Shown here: positions 24,218 to 33,907 of the stretch, piece by piece | Layout of the letters: the number at the start of each line of letters is the position of its first letter | Numbering within the stretch: the first letter of the stretch is position 1 | NCBI RefSeq assembly: GCF_000243275.1 | Contig: NZ_CM001437.1 | Location: forward strand, 4,107,079-4,171,078 | Length of the DNA stretch: 64,000 nucleotides | Reading direction: 5' to 3' | Source of the DNA: Myroides odoratus DSM 2801 | GTDB lineage: Bacteria; Bacteroidota; Bacteroidia; Flavobacteriales; Flavobacteriaceae | Notes under the pieces: generated by a model | Told to the model about the DNA's origin: nothing | What the model saw: only the letters and a program-made list of their open reading frames with translations | Databases searched by the model: none | Translations under genes and position numbers: made by a program

Positions 24218-24856
24218 ATGGAAACTAGAAAATATGTAAAAATAGGAGTTGGAGGACCTGTTGGATCAGGAAAAACAGCTTTATTAGAACGCTTAAGTCG
24301 CCGTTTATTAAACGAATATGACTTAGCTGTTATTACAAATGATATTTATACCAAAGAGGATGCTGAATTCATGGCTAAAAACAGCTTATTGGATCGAGAC
24401 AGAATCATTGGAGTAGAAACAGGGGGGTGTCCTCATACTGCTATTCGCGAAGATGCCAGTATGAACCTAGAAGCAGTAGAAGAATTAGCGAATCGCTTTC
24501 CCGATTTGGAATTAATTCTTATTGAAAGTGGAGGAGATAACCTTTCTTCAACGTATAGCCCTGACTTAGCAGACATTACCATCTTTGTAATTGATGTAGC
24601 AGAGGGAGAAAAGATACCGAGAAAAGGGGGACCAGCTATTACGCGTTCGGATTTATTACTCATCAATAAAATCGATTTAGCTCCCTATGTTGGTGCAGAT
24701 TTAAGTGTGATGGAAAGCGATGCAAGACGCATGCGCAAAGGAGCTCCTTTTCTTTTCTCTAATTTAAAAACAGGAGAAGGGTTGGAAGAGATTGTTGGAT
24801 GGATCAAAAAATATGCCTTACTCGAAGACATTGATGAACCGAATTTAGTGCGATAA
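24218..24856 (+). CDS. ureG: UreG, urease accessory GTPase
   Basis: 212 residues. P-loop GGPVGSGKT (12-20), the metal-binding motif [17 protein letters not shown] with the CPH ligands, [17 protein letters not shown], and the guanine motif NKID. GTP-dependent nickel carrier that dimerises through the CPH site and works with UreDF. One base separates its stop from ureD. Confidence 0.98.
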   Translation: METRKYVKIGVGGPVGSGKTALLERLSRRLLNEYDLAVITNDIYTKEDAEFMAKNSLLDRDRIIGVETGGCPHTAIREDASMNLEAVEELANRFPDLELILIESGGDNLSSTYSPDLADITIFVIDVAEGEKIPRKGGPAITRSDLLLINKIDLAPYVGADLSVMESDARRMRKGAPFLFSNLKTGEGLEEIVGWIKKYALLEDIDEPNLVR

Positions 24857-24857
24857 T

Positions 24858-25649
24858 ATGGTTTCTTCTTTAGCAATTCAGATTGAACAGCGCGAAGGCT
24901 TATCTTATTTAAAAGATGCTTACGTTACGCAGCCCTTCCGCATTGTACCCGTAGGGCAATATAAAAAGGACAAGGCAGCGTATTTGATGATTATGAGTTC
25001 ATCTCCTGGATTATTAGATAATGATGAGCATCAGATCAGCATTAATCTCGCACCAAATACAAAACTACAATTGCAAACACAGGCATACCAACGTCTTTTT
25101 CACATGAAAAACAAGTCGACACAAACGACGACGATTCAAATGGAAAAAGGAAGTGTATTTGCTTATGTTCCACATCCAGTAGTGCCTCAACGCGCTTCTA
25201 CGTTTATTAGTCGAAATAGAGTAGAACTAAAGGCGGATTGTCATTTTTTACTGTCTGATATCATTACTTGTGGTAGAAAGCTTTCGGGAGAGGAATTTGA
25301 ATATGATCATTTTCAAAATCTCACCGAAATCTACTATGAAGGAAAGCTCCAACTAAAGGATAATGTCTTGTTGCAACCGGGGTTAATGCCCTTGCAAGGA
25401 TTGGGTATTTTAGAAGGGTATACACATCAAGGAACGTTGGTTTATTATAATACAGCTAAAATAAGCGTGCAAACATACATTGACTTTTTTTATGCGCAAT
25501 ATGGAGAAATGGAGGGAATTGCTTTTGGAATTAGTGCGGTGGAAGGAGATGGTTTTATGGTTCGTATTTTAGGACAAGGAGCAGAGAAACTCTTTACTAT
25601 TTTTCAAGCCATTCAACAGAAGCTCTGGGATGACCTCATGCTATCGTAA
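24858..25649 (+). CDS. ureD: UreD (UreH), urease accessory protein
   Basis: 263 residues, beta-rich. UreD signatures: LSYLKDAYVTQPFRIVPVG, YLMIMSSSPGLLDNDEHQI, LQTQAYQRLFHMKN, FAYVPHPVVPQRASTF and LLSDIITCGRKLSGEEFEYDHFQN. Scaffold that binds apo-urease and passes nickel from UreG through its tunnel. Last accessory gene of the ureEFGD group; the urea transporter begins 40 bp later. Confidence 0.95.
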   Translation: MVSSLAIQIEQREGLSYLKDAYVTQPFRIVPVGQYKKDKAAYLMIMSSSPGLLDNDEHQISINLAPNTKLQLQTQAYQRLFHMKNKSTQTTTIQMEKGSVFAYVPHPVVPQRASTFISRNRVELKADCHFLLSDIITCGRKLSGEEFEYDHFQNLTEIYYEGKLQLKDNVLLQPGLMPLQGLGILEGYTHQGTLVYYNTAKISVQTYIDFFYAQYGEMEGIAFGISAVEGDGFMVRILGQGAEKLFTIFQAIQQKLWDDLMLS

Positions 25650-25689
25650 ATAAAAAATAAACCCCGACAAATACTAAAAAGAAAAACGA

Positions 25690-26607
25690 ATGAAAGCACT
25701 ACTAATCCATTGTTTTAATGCCTTTTTTAAAGGGTTTGGACAAATTATGCTACAAGCGAATGCGCTAACGGGGATTTTATTCTTAGCCGCAATCTACTAT
25801 GATTCAACGGATATGGCTTTGGCGGCTTCCTTGAGTAATGTTGTTGCCATCTTAACGGCTAAACTATTAAAGTACGATGAGCAAGAAATTGAAGATGGAC
25901 GGTATGGCTTTAATCCTTGTTTGATTGCTATAGCATTGATGTTCTACTTTCAGCCTAGCTTATGGGTCTATCTTTTGATGATTGCCTCATCCATTGCTTC
26001 AACCATACTCATGCATTGGGCCATGAAACGCGAATTGCCAGCCTATACCTTTCCCTTTATTATCTTTACCTGGATTTCTTTGTTTATTTTGAGTATTCCC
26101 GATTTAGCAATTCGCTCTGTTCCAGAGCACTTTGTTGATATTCAAGAACTCGATGATTTTTTAATCCAAGGGCACGCTTTCGGGCAAGTGTTGTTTCAAG
26201 GGAGCTTTGTAGCAGGAGTTGTTTTTTTCTTGGGCGTTTTTATTAGTCGCCCTATACAAGCCTTATATGGATTTGTAGCCGTTATTGTCAGCGTTTATAT
26301 TTCACACAGCAATCACGCCTCCAATGCCTTAATTAACGAAGGGGTTTTTAGTTTTAATGCTGTGCTCTGTGGAATAGCCATGGGAGAAGATAAAGTACGG
26401 GCAGGAATGTATGTGCTGATTAGTGTCATTATCTCCACGTATTTTGATATCTTTATGATTCAATACGGATGGACTACCTTGACCTTTCCCTTTGTATTTG
26501 CCATGTGGGTGATGTATCCCATCAAACGATTAGACAAATGGATTGTCTTAAAACTAGAAGAACTAGGAGTAAATAAAATATGGAACGAATTATTTCATTC
26601 GAAATAA
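25690..26607 (+). CDS. Urea transporter, UT family
   Basis: 305 residues and about ten membrane helices in two similar halves. UT family features: FKGFGQIMLQANALTGILFLAAI, DGRYGFNPCLIAIAL in the first half, and NEGVFSFNAVLCGIAMGEDK in the second; each 'FN-P/A-L' segment lines the urea pore. It allows passive, selective urea entry to feed the cytosolic urease. Downstream of ureD, with the regulator gene following. Confidence 0.92.
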   Translation: MKALLIHCFNAFFKGFGQIMLQANALTGILFLAAIYYDSTDMALAASLSNVVAILTAKLLKYDEQEIEDGRYGFNPCLIAIALMFYFQPSLWVYLLMIASSIASTILMHWAMKRELPAYTFPFIIFTWISLFILSIPDLAIRSVPEHFVDIQELDDFLIQGHAFGQVLFQGSFVAGVVFFLGVFISRPIQALYGFVAVIVSVYISHSNHASNALINEGVFSFNAVLCGIAMGEDKVRAGMYVLISVIISTYFDIFMIQYGWTTLTFPFVFAMWVMYPIKRLDKWIVLKLEELGVNKIWNELFHSK

Positions 26608-26679
26608 TAAAAATTAGTTCTTTATTGCGCATAATGTTATATTTATTTTATAAACTTTGTTTTATTTTTTGGATTCAGC

Positions 26680-27567
26680 ATGTCGAAACCTTCTATTGAA
26701 ATATTAAACAACTATCAATATAAAAAGTTGTTTTTGCCTCATTTGAGTGATAGTTATTTAAAAAACGATAGTAAAATACAAGTCTATCGTTTGGAAGACT
26801 ATTTGCGAGGTATTTTAATGCCCGTCATTCCTTATCGTACGACATTTAATTTTTTAATCTTATTGACGAAAGGAGAGATGACACAATATTTAGATAGTGG
26901 GGCCTATACCTTATCCAAAAATGAGATTATCAATGTCAAAAATGGCAATATTACGGCGACCTTATCTATTTCAGATGATATTCAAGGGTACTTCGTTGTG
27001 TATGAGAATGATGTAATTACGGATATTTCATTAGGTGCGAACGACTTGAAGTTTTTTACCATGAATCCCTATGTCAAATTAAATGAAGTGAATGCCAATT
27101 GGGTAGGGAGGACGCTTGATTTGTTGGAGGAAGAAAGTGTTAGTGAACAACGCGATGTTGAGATTTGCATTACGTTATTGGAAACGGTTTTGATGAAGGT
27201 AATTCGCGTAGATATGGAAAAAAAAACACCGATGAGCCGACAGTTGGATATTACCTTTCGCTTCCGAGAAATGGTTCAAAAATTTCATATCGATCACAAG
27301 AATGTTTTATTCTATGCTAACTTACTTCATATTTCAGAAAATTATTTAAACAAATGTGTCAAAGAAGCTACAAATAAGCCGCCCAAGCAATGGATTAATG
27401 AGATTAGTATCTTACACAGTCAAATTTTATTACAGGATAAAAGTAGAGATATTGCAGGGATAGCCTTTGAATTAAAATACAATTCGCCTTCTTATTTTAC
27501 CAGGTTATTTAAAAAGGTAACGGGATATTCTCCTAGTGATTATCGCCGACATAAATTTATATTATAA
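26680..27567 (+). CDS. AraC-family regulator at the end of the urease locus
   Basis: 295 residues. N-terminal cupin-like region (FLILLTKGEMTQYLDSGAYTLSKNEIINV) and C-terminal AraC DNA-binding domain: NVLFYANLLHISENYLNKCVK and DIAGIAFELKYNSPSYFTRLFKKVTGYSPSDYRRHKF. It follows the urea transporter by 72 bp and ends at a terminator. It is the natural candidate to bind the 20-bp element found at the urease and nickel promoters. Its ligand could be urea, as for UreR, or another signal (inference). Confidence 0.85.
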   Translation: MSKPSIEILNNYQYKKLFLPHLSDSYLKNDSKIQVYRLEDYLRGILMPVIPYRTTFNFLILLTKGEMTQYLDSGAYTLSKNEIINVKNGNITATLSISDDIQGYFVVYENDVITDISLGANDLKFFTMNPYVKLNEVNANWVGRTLDLLEEESVSEQRDVEICITLLETVLMKVIRVDMEKKTPMSRQLDITFRFREMVQKFHIDHKNVLFYANLLHISENYLNKCVKEATNKPPKQWINEISILHSQILLQDKSRDIAGIAFELKYNSPSYFTRLFKKVTGYSPSDYRRHKFIL

Positions 27568-27600
27568 AGCAACTTATATTAGATTAAGTTGCTTTTTTTT
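27568..27600 (+). terminator. Terminator after the AraC regulator of the urease locus
   Basis: Perfect 9-bp stem agcaactta / taagttgct starting at the stop codon, followed by eight T. Confidence 0.88.
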
Positions 27601-27848
27601 ATCGATTCTTAGCAACAGAATAGCCCTATCACAATAAAGTATTATTTAAGATAAATATAGTAGGAAACAAAAAATATATTGTTTTTATTTCAATCACATT
27701 ATGTTAAATAAACACTGATTTCATATAAATATAGGCTATAAGCACTTCATATTCTTATTTTTACTACCTTAGTAGAACGATAAAGCGTAAAAAAAAATGA
27801 TCCGTCAATTGCTATTTTAACTTTAGAGGGGACCTAATAAAAAATAAG

Positions 27849-28208
27849 ATGAAAGAAACAGAACAACATAATCTTCGTATGGCTACGCTGACATTTGCCT
27901 CTGTTTATCCCCATTATATTGCGAAAGTAGAAAGTAAAGGAAGAACCATCGAAGAGCTGCATCAAGTTATTGAATGGCTCACGGGTTTTGACCCAGAAAA
28001 GCTAACTAAATTGGTGAATGAAAAAGTTTCTTTTGAAGTCTTTTTCGAAAGAGCCCAATTAAACCCAAAAGCGGAAGAAATTAAAGGCACCATTTGTGGC
28101 TATAAAATTGAAGACATTCAAAATCCATTAACGAAAAAGGTTAGGTATCTTGATAAACTAATTGATGAACTAGCCAAAGGAAAGAAAATGGAAAAAATAT
28201 TGAGATAA
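27849..28208 (+). CDS. DUF2200-family protein
   Basis: 119 residues, soluble. The sequence MATLTFASVYPHYIAKVESKGRTIEELHQVIEWLTGFD, then FFERAQLNPKAEEIKGTICGYKIEDIQNPLTKKVRYLDKLIDELAKGK, matches the DUF2200 family: small cytosolic proteins of unknown role, common in many bacteria. First gene of a run of four small genes (27849-29678) on the plus strand, each separated by 16-60 bp and ended by one terminator. Confidence 0.85.
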   Translation: MKETEQHNLRMATLTFASVYPHYIAKVESKGRTIEELHQVIEWLTGFDPEKLTKLVNEKVSFEVFFERAQLNPKAEEIKGTICGYKIEDIQNPLTKKVRYLDKLIDELAKGKKMEKILR

Positions 28209-28267
28209 CTAGTCTCAAAATAACAACTTAATTCTAAATTTATTCACAGTAGAAATTACTCATTCAC

Positions 28268-28723
28268 ATGAAAGCAGTAGGAAGTACAGTAGACGAAATT
28301 TTATTACATATACCAACAGAACGAGCGGAGGCTTTTAAGAAGTTACATCAGACGATCGTAGCTCATTTGCCTTCAGGTTTTGAAGCTGCAATTAGTTATG
28401 GAGGACTGGGTTATGTTGTTCCACACAGCCTTTATCCAGCAGGATATCACTGTAAACCCATTGAACCTTTGCCTTTTGCGGGACTAGCTTCTCAGAAGAA
28501 TTCAATTAATTTTTATCATATGGGAATTTATTCTGATCCAACTTTATTAAATTGGTTTGTAACAGAATATCCCAAGCACAGCAAACAAAAATTGGATATG
28601 GGAAAAAGTTGTATCCGATTTAAGAAAATGGAAGAAATTCCCTACCAACTCATTGGAGAATTGATGCAAAAGATGAGCGTACAGCAGTGGGTTGATTTGT
28701 ATGAGAGTAAACTGAAAAAGTAA
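28268..28723 (+). CDS. DUF1801-family protein
   Basis: 151 residues, soluble. The order ERAEAFKKLHQTIVAHLPSGFEAAISYGGLGYVVP, LPFAGLASQKNSINFYHMGIYSDPTLLNWF, and LDMGKSCIRFKKMEEIPYQLIGELMQKMS is typical of DUF1801 (YdhG-like) proteins, which have a compact alpha/beta fold. Function unknown. It lies 16 bp before an AHSA1-type gene, a pairing common in Bacteroidetes. Confidence 0.8.
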   Translation: MKAVGSTVDEILLHIPTERAEAFKKLHQTIVAHLPSGFEAAISYGGLGYVVPHSLYPAGYHCKPIEPLPFAGLASQKNSINFYHMGIYSDPTLLNWFVTEYPKHSKQKLDMGKSCIRFKKMEEIPYQLIGELMQKMSVQQWVDLYESKLKK

Positions 28724-28739
28724 CCTTAATCTACTCTTT

Positions 28740-29186
28740 ATGTCGAACAAAGTAACTTTACATCGTGTGTTTACGGCAAGCCCAGCTAAAGTCTTCAAGG
28801 CATTTGCTGATGCTGATGCACTTGTTTCGTGGTTACCTCCCTATGGATTTACAGCCAAACTTCACCACATGGAGTTTAAGGTAGGAGGGACGTACGAAAT
28901 GTCTTTTACCAATTTTTCAACAGGAACGAGCCATGCTTTTGGCGGACAATATGTTGAAATTATTGACCATGAAGTAATCAAGTATACGGATCGCTTTAAT
29001 GATCCGAAACTACCAGGAGAAATGATAACCACCATTCTTTTGAAAGAAGTTCTATGTGGTACGGAAATAATAGCTACACAAGAAGGGATTCCAGATGCTA
29101 TTCCCGTTGAAATGTGTTATTTAGGCTGGCAGGAAAGCCTAGAAAAATTAAAGAAGTTAGTTGAACCTACAATTCCTGATAATTAA
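28740..29186 (+). CDS. SRPBCC / AHSA1-domain protein
   Basis: 148 residues. START-like fold of the Hsp90 ATPase activator homolog family: VTLHRVFTASPAKVFKAFADADALVSWLPPYGF, FKVGGTYEMSFTNFSTGTSHAFGGQYVEI, and WQESLEKLKKLVE as the C-terminal helix. These proteins bind hydrophobic ligands; no specific ligand can be inferred. Same gene run as its neighbours. Confidence 0.88.
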   Translation: MSNKVTLHRVFTASPAKVFKAFADADALVSWLPPYGFTAKLHHMEFKVGGTYEMSFTNFSTGTSHAFGGQYVEIIDHEVIKYTDRFNDPKLPGEMITTILLKEVLCGTEIIATQEGIPDAIPVEMCYLGWQESLEKLKKLVEPTIPDN

Positions 29187-29246
29187 ACGAAGTTTCTATC
29201 CTCACGTTACAATCCTATCTTATAAACCATTAAATCCAATCAAATT

Positions 29247-29678
29247 ATGGCTACAATACACACTTATTTAAATTTTGACGGCAATTGTGAAGAAGCATTT
29301 AACTTTTATAAATCTGTTTTCGGTGGAGAATTCACCTACATCGGAAAACTAGGTGAAATGCCTCCGCAAGAAGGATTTACAGTTTCTGAAGCAGATAAAA
29401 ATAAAATAATGCACGTTAGTTTACCTATTGGTAATACGGTGTTGATGGGTAGTGACACTGGAGGAGACTGTGCACCGACATTTTTACAAGGGAATAATTT
29501 TTCTATTTCGATTAATACAGAAAGTATAGAAGAAGCAGATCAATTGTTTACTGCTATTTCCGCAGGAGGGCAAATTATTATGCCGATGGATCACATGTTT
29601 TGGGGAGCTTATTTTGGTATGGCAACGGATAAATTTGGCGTGAATTGGATGGTTAATTTTGATACTGTTCCTTTATAA
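29247..29678 (+). CDS. VOC-family protein, PhnB-like
   Basis: 143 residues. Paired beta-alpha-beta modules of the vicinal oxygen chelate superfamily, of the PhnB/3-demethylubiquinone methyltransferase-like type: HTYLNFDGNCEEAFNFYKSVFGGEF, IMHVSLPIGNTVLMGSD, and FWGAYFGMATDKFGVNWMVNFD. Metal-dependent activity in this subgroup is uncertain. Last gene of the small run; a terminator follows. Confidence 0.88.
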   Translation: MATIHTYLNFDGNCEEAFNFYKSVFGGEFTYIGKLGEMPPQEGFTVSEADKNKIMHVSLPIGNTVLMGSDTGGDCAPTFLQGNNFSISINTESIEEADQLFTAISAGGQIIMPMDHMFWGAYFGMATDKFGVNWMVNFDTVPL

Positions 29679-29783
29679 AAGAATCTTACAAACACGGCTT
29701 TCTTTAGTACTCCTTAATTTTAATAAATTGGAATTAGGGAGAAAGTAATGTTGATATTATATTTATAAATTGTGTTCAAAACA

Positions 29784-29817
29784 AAAAGGGACTGTCTTTT
29801 AAGACGGTCCCTTTATT
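29784..29817. terminator. Bidirectional terminator between convergent transcription units
   Basis: Stem aaagggactgtctt / aagacggtcccttt, 14 bp with one G-T pair, and AT-rich flanks. Confidence 0.8.
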
Positions 29818-30395
29818 TATTCTGTGAGTAATCGCTTTCTAATTGTACTTACAAATTCAGCCGTTACACCCAGATAAGAGGCAATATAATATTGTGCCAC
29901 TCGTTGAGGAATGGTAGGATACAACGAGATAAATTCGAGGTATCGATCAGCTGCTTTTTTTGAAATTGTATTAATTAAACGATTTTGTAAGGTCGTTAGG
30001 TTTCTTTGAACGAGCATTCTAAATACACGTTCAAATTTTGGAATTGCTTGTACTAATTTTTCTTTTGTTGTAGGCGTAAGTAAATATAACTCGGTATCTT
30101 CTAGGGTTTCAATAAAAAATACCGAAGGCGTTTGTTCGTGAAATGAAGCAATGTCGCTTACCCACCAATCTTCTATCGCGAAGGAAATGGTAACTTCAAA
30201 CCCATTTTCATTCACATAAAAAATGCGAATACACCCTTTTTGTACGTACCCTTCAAACTGACATATTTCACCTTCACGTAAAAGCTTTGTCTTGGCAGGA
30301 ATAGTTTCTTTTTTTAATAAACTGGTAAAGATTTCTTTTTCTTCAGCAGTAAATTTCATAGATCGACCTACATTGTTAATTATATTCGTGTACAT
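29817..30395 (-). CDS. Crp/Fnr-family regulator at the end of the pirin operon
   Basis: 192 residues; a shorter start at 30359 (MKFTAEEKEIF) is possible. Cyclic-nucleotide-binding-like domain (IPAKTKLLREGEICQFEGYVQKGCIRIFYV) and winged helix with RVAQYYIASYLGVTAEFVSTIRKRLL. No Cys cluster for an Fe-S centre. Last gene of a minus-strand operon that begins with an exported pirin; it starts 5 bp after the receiver-like gene. It probably controls the operon promoter at 34808. Confidence 0.85.
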   Translation of the reverse strand: MYTNIINNVGRSMKFTAEEKEIFTSLLKKETIPAKTKLLREGEICQFEGYVQKGCIRIFYVNENGFEVTISFAIEDWWVSDIASFHEQTPSVFFIETLEDTELYLLTPTTKEKLVQAIPKFERVFRMLVQRNLTTLQNRLINTISKKAADRYLEFISLYPTIPQRVAQYYIASYLGVTAEFVSTIRKRLLTE

Positions 30396-30400
30396 CTATT

Positions 30401-30721
30401 TTAGTTTTTTGAATGATTCAAATCAGGAAGTGCACTATATACTTCACTTTTTAAAAGCCCACTTCCACCACCAAAATGCTGGATAACTTTGATATCTGGG
30501 TCAATACACAGAGCATACGCTTTAATACCAATTTCAACAAGTTCCTCTAAACCAGCGCTTAATAAAATGATATCCACTTTGTGTTCCTTTAAAAAAGGTT
30601 CTAATCCATTTTCATCCTCCATTATAGTAGCATACCATCCTGTAGTCGCTTCAATGATTCGTTTTAACGTCATTAGAATCGCTGTGTTTTTTCCAATCAC
30701 TAGAAAGTTGAGTGTTTTCAT
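30401..30721 (-). CDS. Receiver-like protein lacking the phosphoacceptor Asp
   Basis: 106 residues. The pattern LNFLVIGKNTAILMTLKRIIE, ENGLEPFLKEHKVDIILLSAGLEE, and PDIKVIQHFGGGSGLL follows the beta-alpha order of a CheY-like receiver. The acidic pair after strand 1 is replaced (GKN), the expected acceptor Asp at the end of strand 3 is Ser (IILLSAG), and the strand-5 Lys is missing. It may be a non-phosphorylated receiver that works as a partner or sensor of the adjacent Crp-like regulator (inference). Confidence 0.6.
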   Translation of the reverse strand: MKTLNFLVIGKNTAILMTLKRIIEATTGWYATIMEDENGLEPFLKEHKVDIILLSAGLEELVEIGIKAYALCIDPDIKVIQHFGGGSGLLKSEVYSALPDLNHSKN

Positions 30722-30787
30722 CTGATTTACATTTTTATATTGAACCTATAAGAAGAGCTCATTTCAATTTTATGTCTGCTTAAATTT

Positions 30788-32560
30788 CTATTGATGTTGA
30801 TATCCACCAAAATATTTTACAGGGCTCCAAGTAGGAATTACAGGCAGTAGAGCAGGAGCAAATGTTTTAAATTCGTTATTTCCATACACGATTTTTCCAT
30901 CTACTATAGTTAGTTCACTTGTAACATTTTTAATATCCTGCTCCGGTATAGTCAGGTAATCCTGATCTAATATCACGACATCTGCATAATATCCTTTTTC
31001 AATTTTCCCTTTCTTTTCTTCTTTTAGTAACTCATATCCTTTGTGTGTAACTAATCGCAAGGCATCTATACGATTAATCGCATTGCTTTTAGCCATAACT
31101 TGATTGCCTCCAACTGTTTTACCTGTTGTTATCCAATATAAAGCAATCCATGGGTTATATGATGCTACACGCGTTCCATCAGTTCCAAGTCCAACAGGAA
31201 TATCTAATTCCAGTATTCGCTTAATAGGAGGAGAGGCTAGTGCAGGAGTTTTACCATAGCGCTTTATAAAACTCTCTCCTTGGTAGGCCATGCGGTGTTG
31301 AATCGCAATACCACCACCCAATGCTTTAATTCTTTGCAGACTTTCTTCACTTACAGTCTCCGCATGGTCAAAAAACCAAACAAGTCCATCTAGTGGGGTC
31401 TCTTTATTTACCTCTTCAATTACAGTTAAGAATCGCTCAATGCTTTCATTATACGTAGCATGTAAGCGGAAAGGCCATCTATTTTGAACCAAAAGGCTAA
31501 TTACTGATTTTAAATTATCTTCCATCACATTTGGAAGTATAGGGCGTGGAAATAGAAAGTTTTCAAAATCTCCAGCATCACCCACTAAATTTTCACCAGC
31601 ACCTCCCACATAATAATCAATATCATTATGGCCATTAGGTGCGTGTTCATCAATATTAACCATCCCCAACCATTGAGTATAATCTTTTAATTCTGATCCC
31701 TTATTTTGAGCAAATAAGAAATAAGGTAGTCTAACCGTAATTTTTCCCTGTTTATTTAATTCATCCGTAATTGTATAATCATCAGGGAAGTTTTGAAAAC
31801 CACCCCCAGCATCCATAACGGCAGTAACTCCTAGGCGATTTAACTCTGTCATATAGTGCAGGGTTGAATTCACCTCTTCTTCGCGAGTCATATTCGGAAG
31901 TTTAGCTAGGGTAGAGTATAGGATAAACGCATTCGGTTCTGCAACAAGTAATCCTGTAGGATTTCCTTGTTCATCTTTTTGAATAAGACCTTCTGCTGGG
32001 TTTGGCGTATCCCCCGTAATGTTTAAAGCTTGAATACCCGCTTTATTTAACCAAGCCTTTCCATATAGGTATAAAATAAAAGTTGGCACATCACCCGTAG
32101 CTTCGTTGATTTCCTCAAGGGTTGGTAATCTTTTTTCTTCAAATTGATATTCATTCCAACCACCAACAACTCGAATCCATTGTCCTTTTGGCGTACGAGC
32201 GGCTTGTTCTTTCAGCATTCCTAAAGCCGTTTTTACCGAGGTAACACCATCCCAGCGTAATTCTAGATTATAGAATCTACCGCCGCGAATAACATGTAAA
32301 TGACTATCAAACAGCCCTGGTATGACGCGTTTTCCTTTGGCATCAATTAGTTTTGTGTTTTTTCCTTTAAGCTTTAGCATATCTTTAGTTGAACCGATAT
32401 CTAATATTCTATTACCTGCAATGGCAATGGCTTCTACTTCTTGTTTTGTATCACTAAGAGTCGTAATCTTTCCATTTGAAATAATAATATCTGCTTTTTG
32501 CGCATACAATGAAAAAACCGTAATCATACTAAATACTAAAACAGTATACATTTTTTTCAT
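30788..32560 (-). CDS. Exported amidohydrolase, YtcJ-like
   Basis: 590 residues. Signal peptide MKKMYTVLVFSMITVFSLYA, then the amidohydrolase/TIM-barrel family: GKRVIPGLFDSHLHVIRGG with the metal-binding HxH, GVTAVMDAGGG, FRLHATYNESI, FDHAETVSEE, PVGLGTDGTR and a C-terminal KGKIEKGYYADVVILD. Periplasmic metal-dependent hydrolase of amides, imides or cyclic amines; natural substrate unknown. Between the isochorismatase-like gene and the receiver-like gene in one operon. Confidence 0.88.
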   Translation of the reverse strand: MKKMYTVLVFSMITVFSLYAQKADIIISNGKITTLSDTKQEVEAIAIAGNRILDIGSTKDMLKLKGKNTKLIDAKGKRVIPGLFDSHLHVIRGGRFYNLELRWDGVTSVKTALGMLKEQAARTPKGQWIRVVGGWNEYQFEEKRLPTLEEINEATGDVPTFILYLYGKAWLNKAGIQALNITGDTPNPAEGLIQKDEQGNPTGLLVAEPNAFILYSTLAKLPNMTREEEVNSTLHYMTELNRLGVTAVMDAGGGFQNFPDDYTITDELNKQGKITVRLPYFLFAQNKGSELKDYTQWLGMVNIDEHAPNGHNDIDYYVGGAGENLVGDAGDFENFLFPRPILPNVMEDNLKSVISLLVQNRWPFRLHATYNESIERFLTVIEEVNKETPLDGLVWFFDHAETVSEESLQRIKALGGGIAIQHRMAYQGESFIKRYGKTPALASPPIKRILELDIPVGLGTDGTRVASYNPWIALYWITTGKTVGGNQVMAKSNAINRIDALRLVTHKGYELLKEEKKGKIEKGYYADVVILDQDYLTIPEQDIKNVTSELTIVDGKIVYGNNEFKTFAPALLPVIPTWSPVKYFGGYQHQ

Positions 32561-32617
32561 AACTCTAATTTTAAATTTAAAAAAAGCGGATACGAGTTAA
32601 CGTATCCGCCTATAAGA

Positions 32618-33307
32618 TTAATGTGTCAACATTTCTCTAGAATATTGGATACCTATACCATAAGATCCTCCATACTTCACAATCAAATCGTTCACTGCTT
32701 GATAGGTTTCCTGACGTGCCCAATCTCGTTGTAACTCCAATAAATATTGAATTGAAGTCATTGGTTTTGCACCGGCTTGAATCATTCTAGTCATCGCTTG
32801 ATCATGTGCTTCTTGTGTAATATCTCCAGATGCATCACTAATTACATAAACATCATATCCATCATTTAAAGCAGATAACGCTGGACCAACAATACATACA
32901 CTGGTCCACAATCCTGCCATAACGACTTTCTTTTTCCCTTTTCCCGTAATTGCTTTATACGCATTTACATCTTCCCAGGTATTCATACTAGTTCGATCCA
33001 CATAGTTTGAAGTAGCTTGAGGATAAAATTCCATCACTTCTGGGAAAACAGGTCCACTAAATGATTTCTCTGCTACTGTAGTAATTACTGTTGGTACATT
33101 GAATATTTTTGATGCTCCCGCTACAATAGCTGTGTTTTGTCTTAATTCATTCATAGAAATACTTTGCGTCGCAAAAGCCATTTGTCCTTCATGGTCAATC
33201 AATACTAAAGAGTGATTGGTTGGACTCAATAATTCTGGACTCGGTTTTTGTCCAAATGCTGTTACTGTTACTAAACCTAAAACGAACGTTAAAAATACTT
33301 TTTTCAT
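32618..33307 (-). CDS. Exported isochorismatase-family hydrolase
   Basis: 229 residues. Signal peptide MKKVFLTFVLGLVTVTAFGQ, then the cysteine-hydrolase core: HSLVLIDHEGQMAFA with the catalytic Asp, FNVPTVITTVAEKSFSGPVFPE with the Lys, and MAGLWTSVCIVGPALSALNDGYDVYVISDASG with the nucleophile Cys. Members of this group often hydrolyse amides or act in the periplasm in oxidative-stress loci. Export is unusual for the family at large but common in Bacteroidetes paralogs. Located 24 bp after yceI. Confidence 0.88.
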   Translation of the reverse strand: MKKVFLTFVLGLVTVTAFGQKPSPELLSPTNHSLVLIDHEGQMAFATQSISMNELRQNTAIVAGASKIFNVPTVITTVAEKSFSGPVFPEVMEFYPQATSNYVDRTSMNTWEDVNAYKAITGKGKKKVVMAGLWTSVCIVGPALSALNDGYDVYVISDASGDITQEAHDQAMTRMIQAGAKPMTSIQYLLELQRDWARQETYQAVNDLIVKYGGSYGIGIQYSREMLTH

Positions 33308-33331
33308 CTTTTTAAAATTTTAATTAGTTAG

Positions 33332-33865
33332 TTATTCTTTTCTCATTAATTGTATCTCCGATATCAATTGGATATCTTCCCCCACTAATACGCCACCTGT
33401 TTCTAGCGCTGAGTTCCAGGTTAACCCAAACTCTTTTCGATTAATTTTTCCAGTAAGTGAAATACCTGCTTTCGTATTCCCCCAAGGATCTTTCATCAAT
33501 CCGCTATATGCAGTGTCTAGTGCAATACTTTGCGTGTTATCTTTAATGGTTAAATCCCCATATATCGTATAGTTGCCCTTTTTATTTTTCTCAACCTTTG
33601 TTGATGTAAAAGAAAGGTTTGGATAGTTTTCAACATCGAAAAAATCAGCACTTCTTAAATGTTTATCTCTATCTTCATTATGGGTATCAATAGAGTTAAC
33701 TTCTGCTGTAAAGGAAATTTTAGATGTTTCAAAATTGTCATTTTCATTTTCTATCACGGCCTGTATATTGGTAAATTTTCCAGATACATTAGTAAACATC
33801 ATGTGTTTTACTTTAAATCCGATTTCTGAATGTGTTGGATCAATTGTCCAAATTGATTTTGTCAT
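33332..33865 (-). CDS. YceI-family protein (no signal peptide)
   Basis: 177 residues. YceI lipocalin-like beta-barrel: IWTIDPTHSEIGFKVKHMMFTNVSGKF, DKHLRSADFFDVENYPNLSFTST, YTIYGDLTIKDNTQ, and FGLTWNSALETGGVLVGEDIQLISEIQLM. YceI proteins bind polyisoprenoids or fatty acid amides. There is no signal peptide here, unlike the exported enzymes around it. Second gene of the operon, 42 bp after pirin. Confidence 0.92.
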   Translation of the reverse strand: MTKSIWTIDPTHSEIGFKVKHMMFTNVSGKFTNIQAVIENENDNFETSKISFTAEVNSIDTHNEDRDKHLRSADFFDVENYPNLSFTSTKVEKNKKGNYTIYGDLTIKDNTQSIALDTAYSGLMKDPWGNTKAGISLTGKINRKEFGLTWNSALETGGVLVGEDIQLISEIQLMRKE

Positions 33866-33907
33866 AATTGATTTGATTTTAGTGTTGTGTTATATTTTAT
33901 TGTGTTG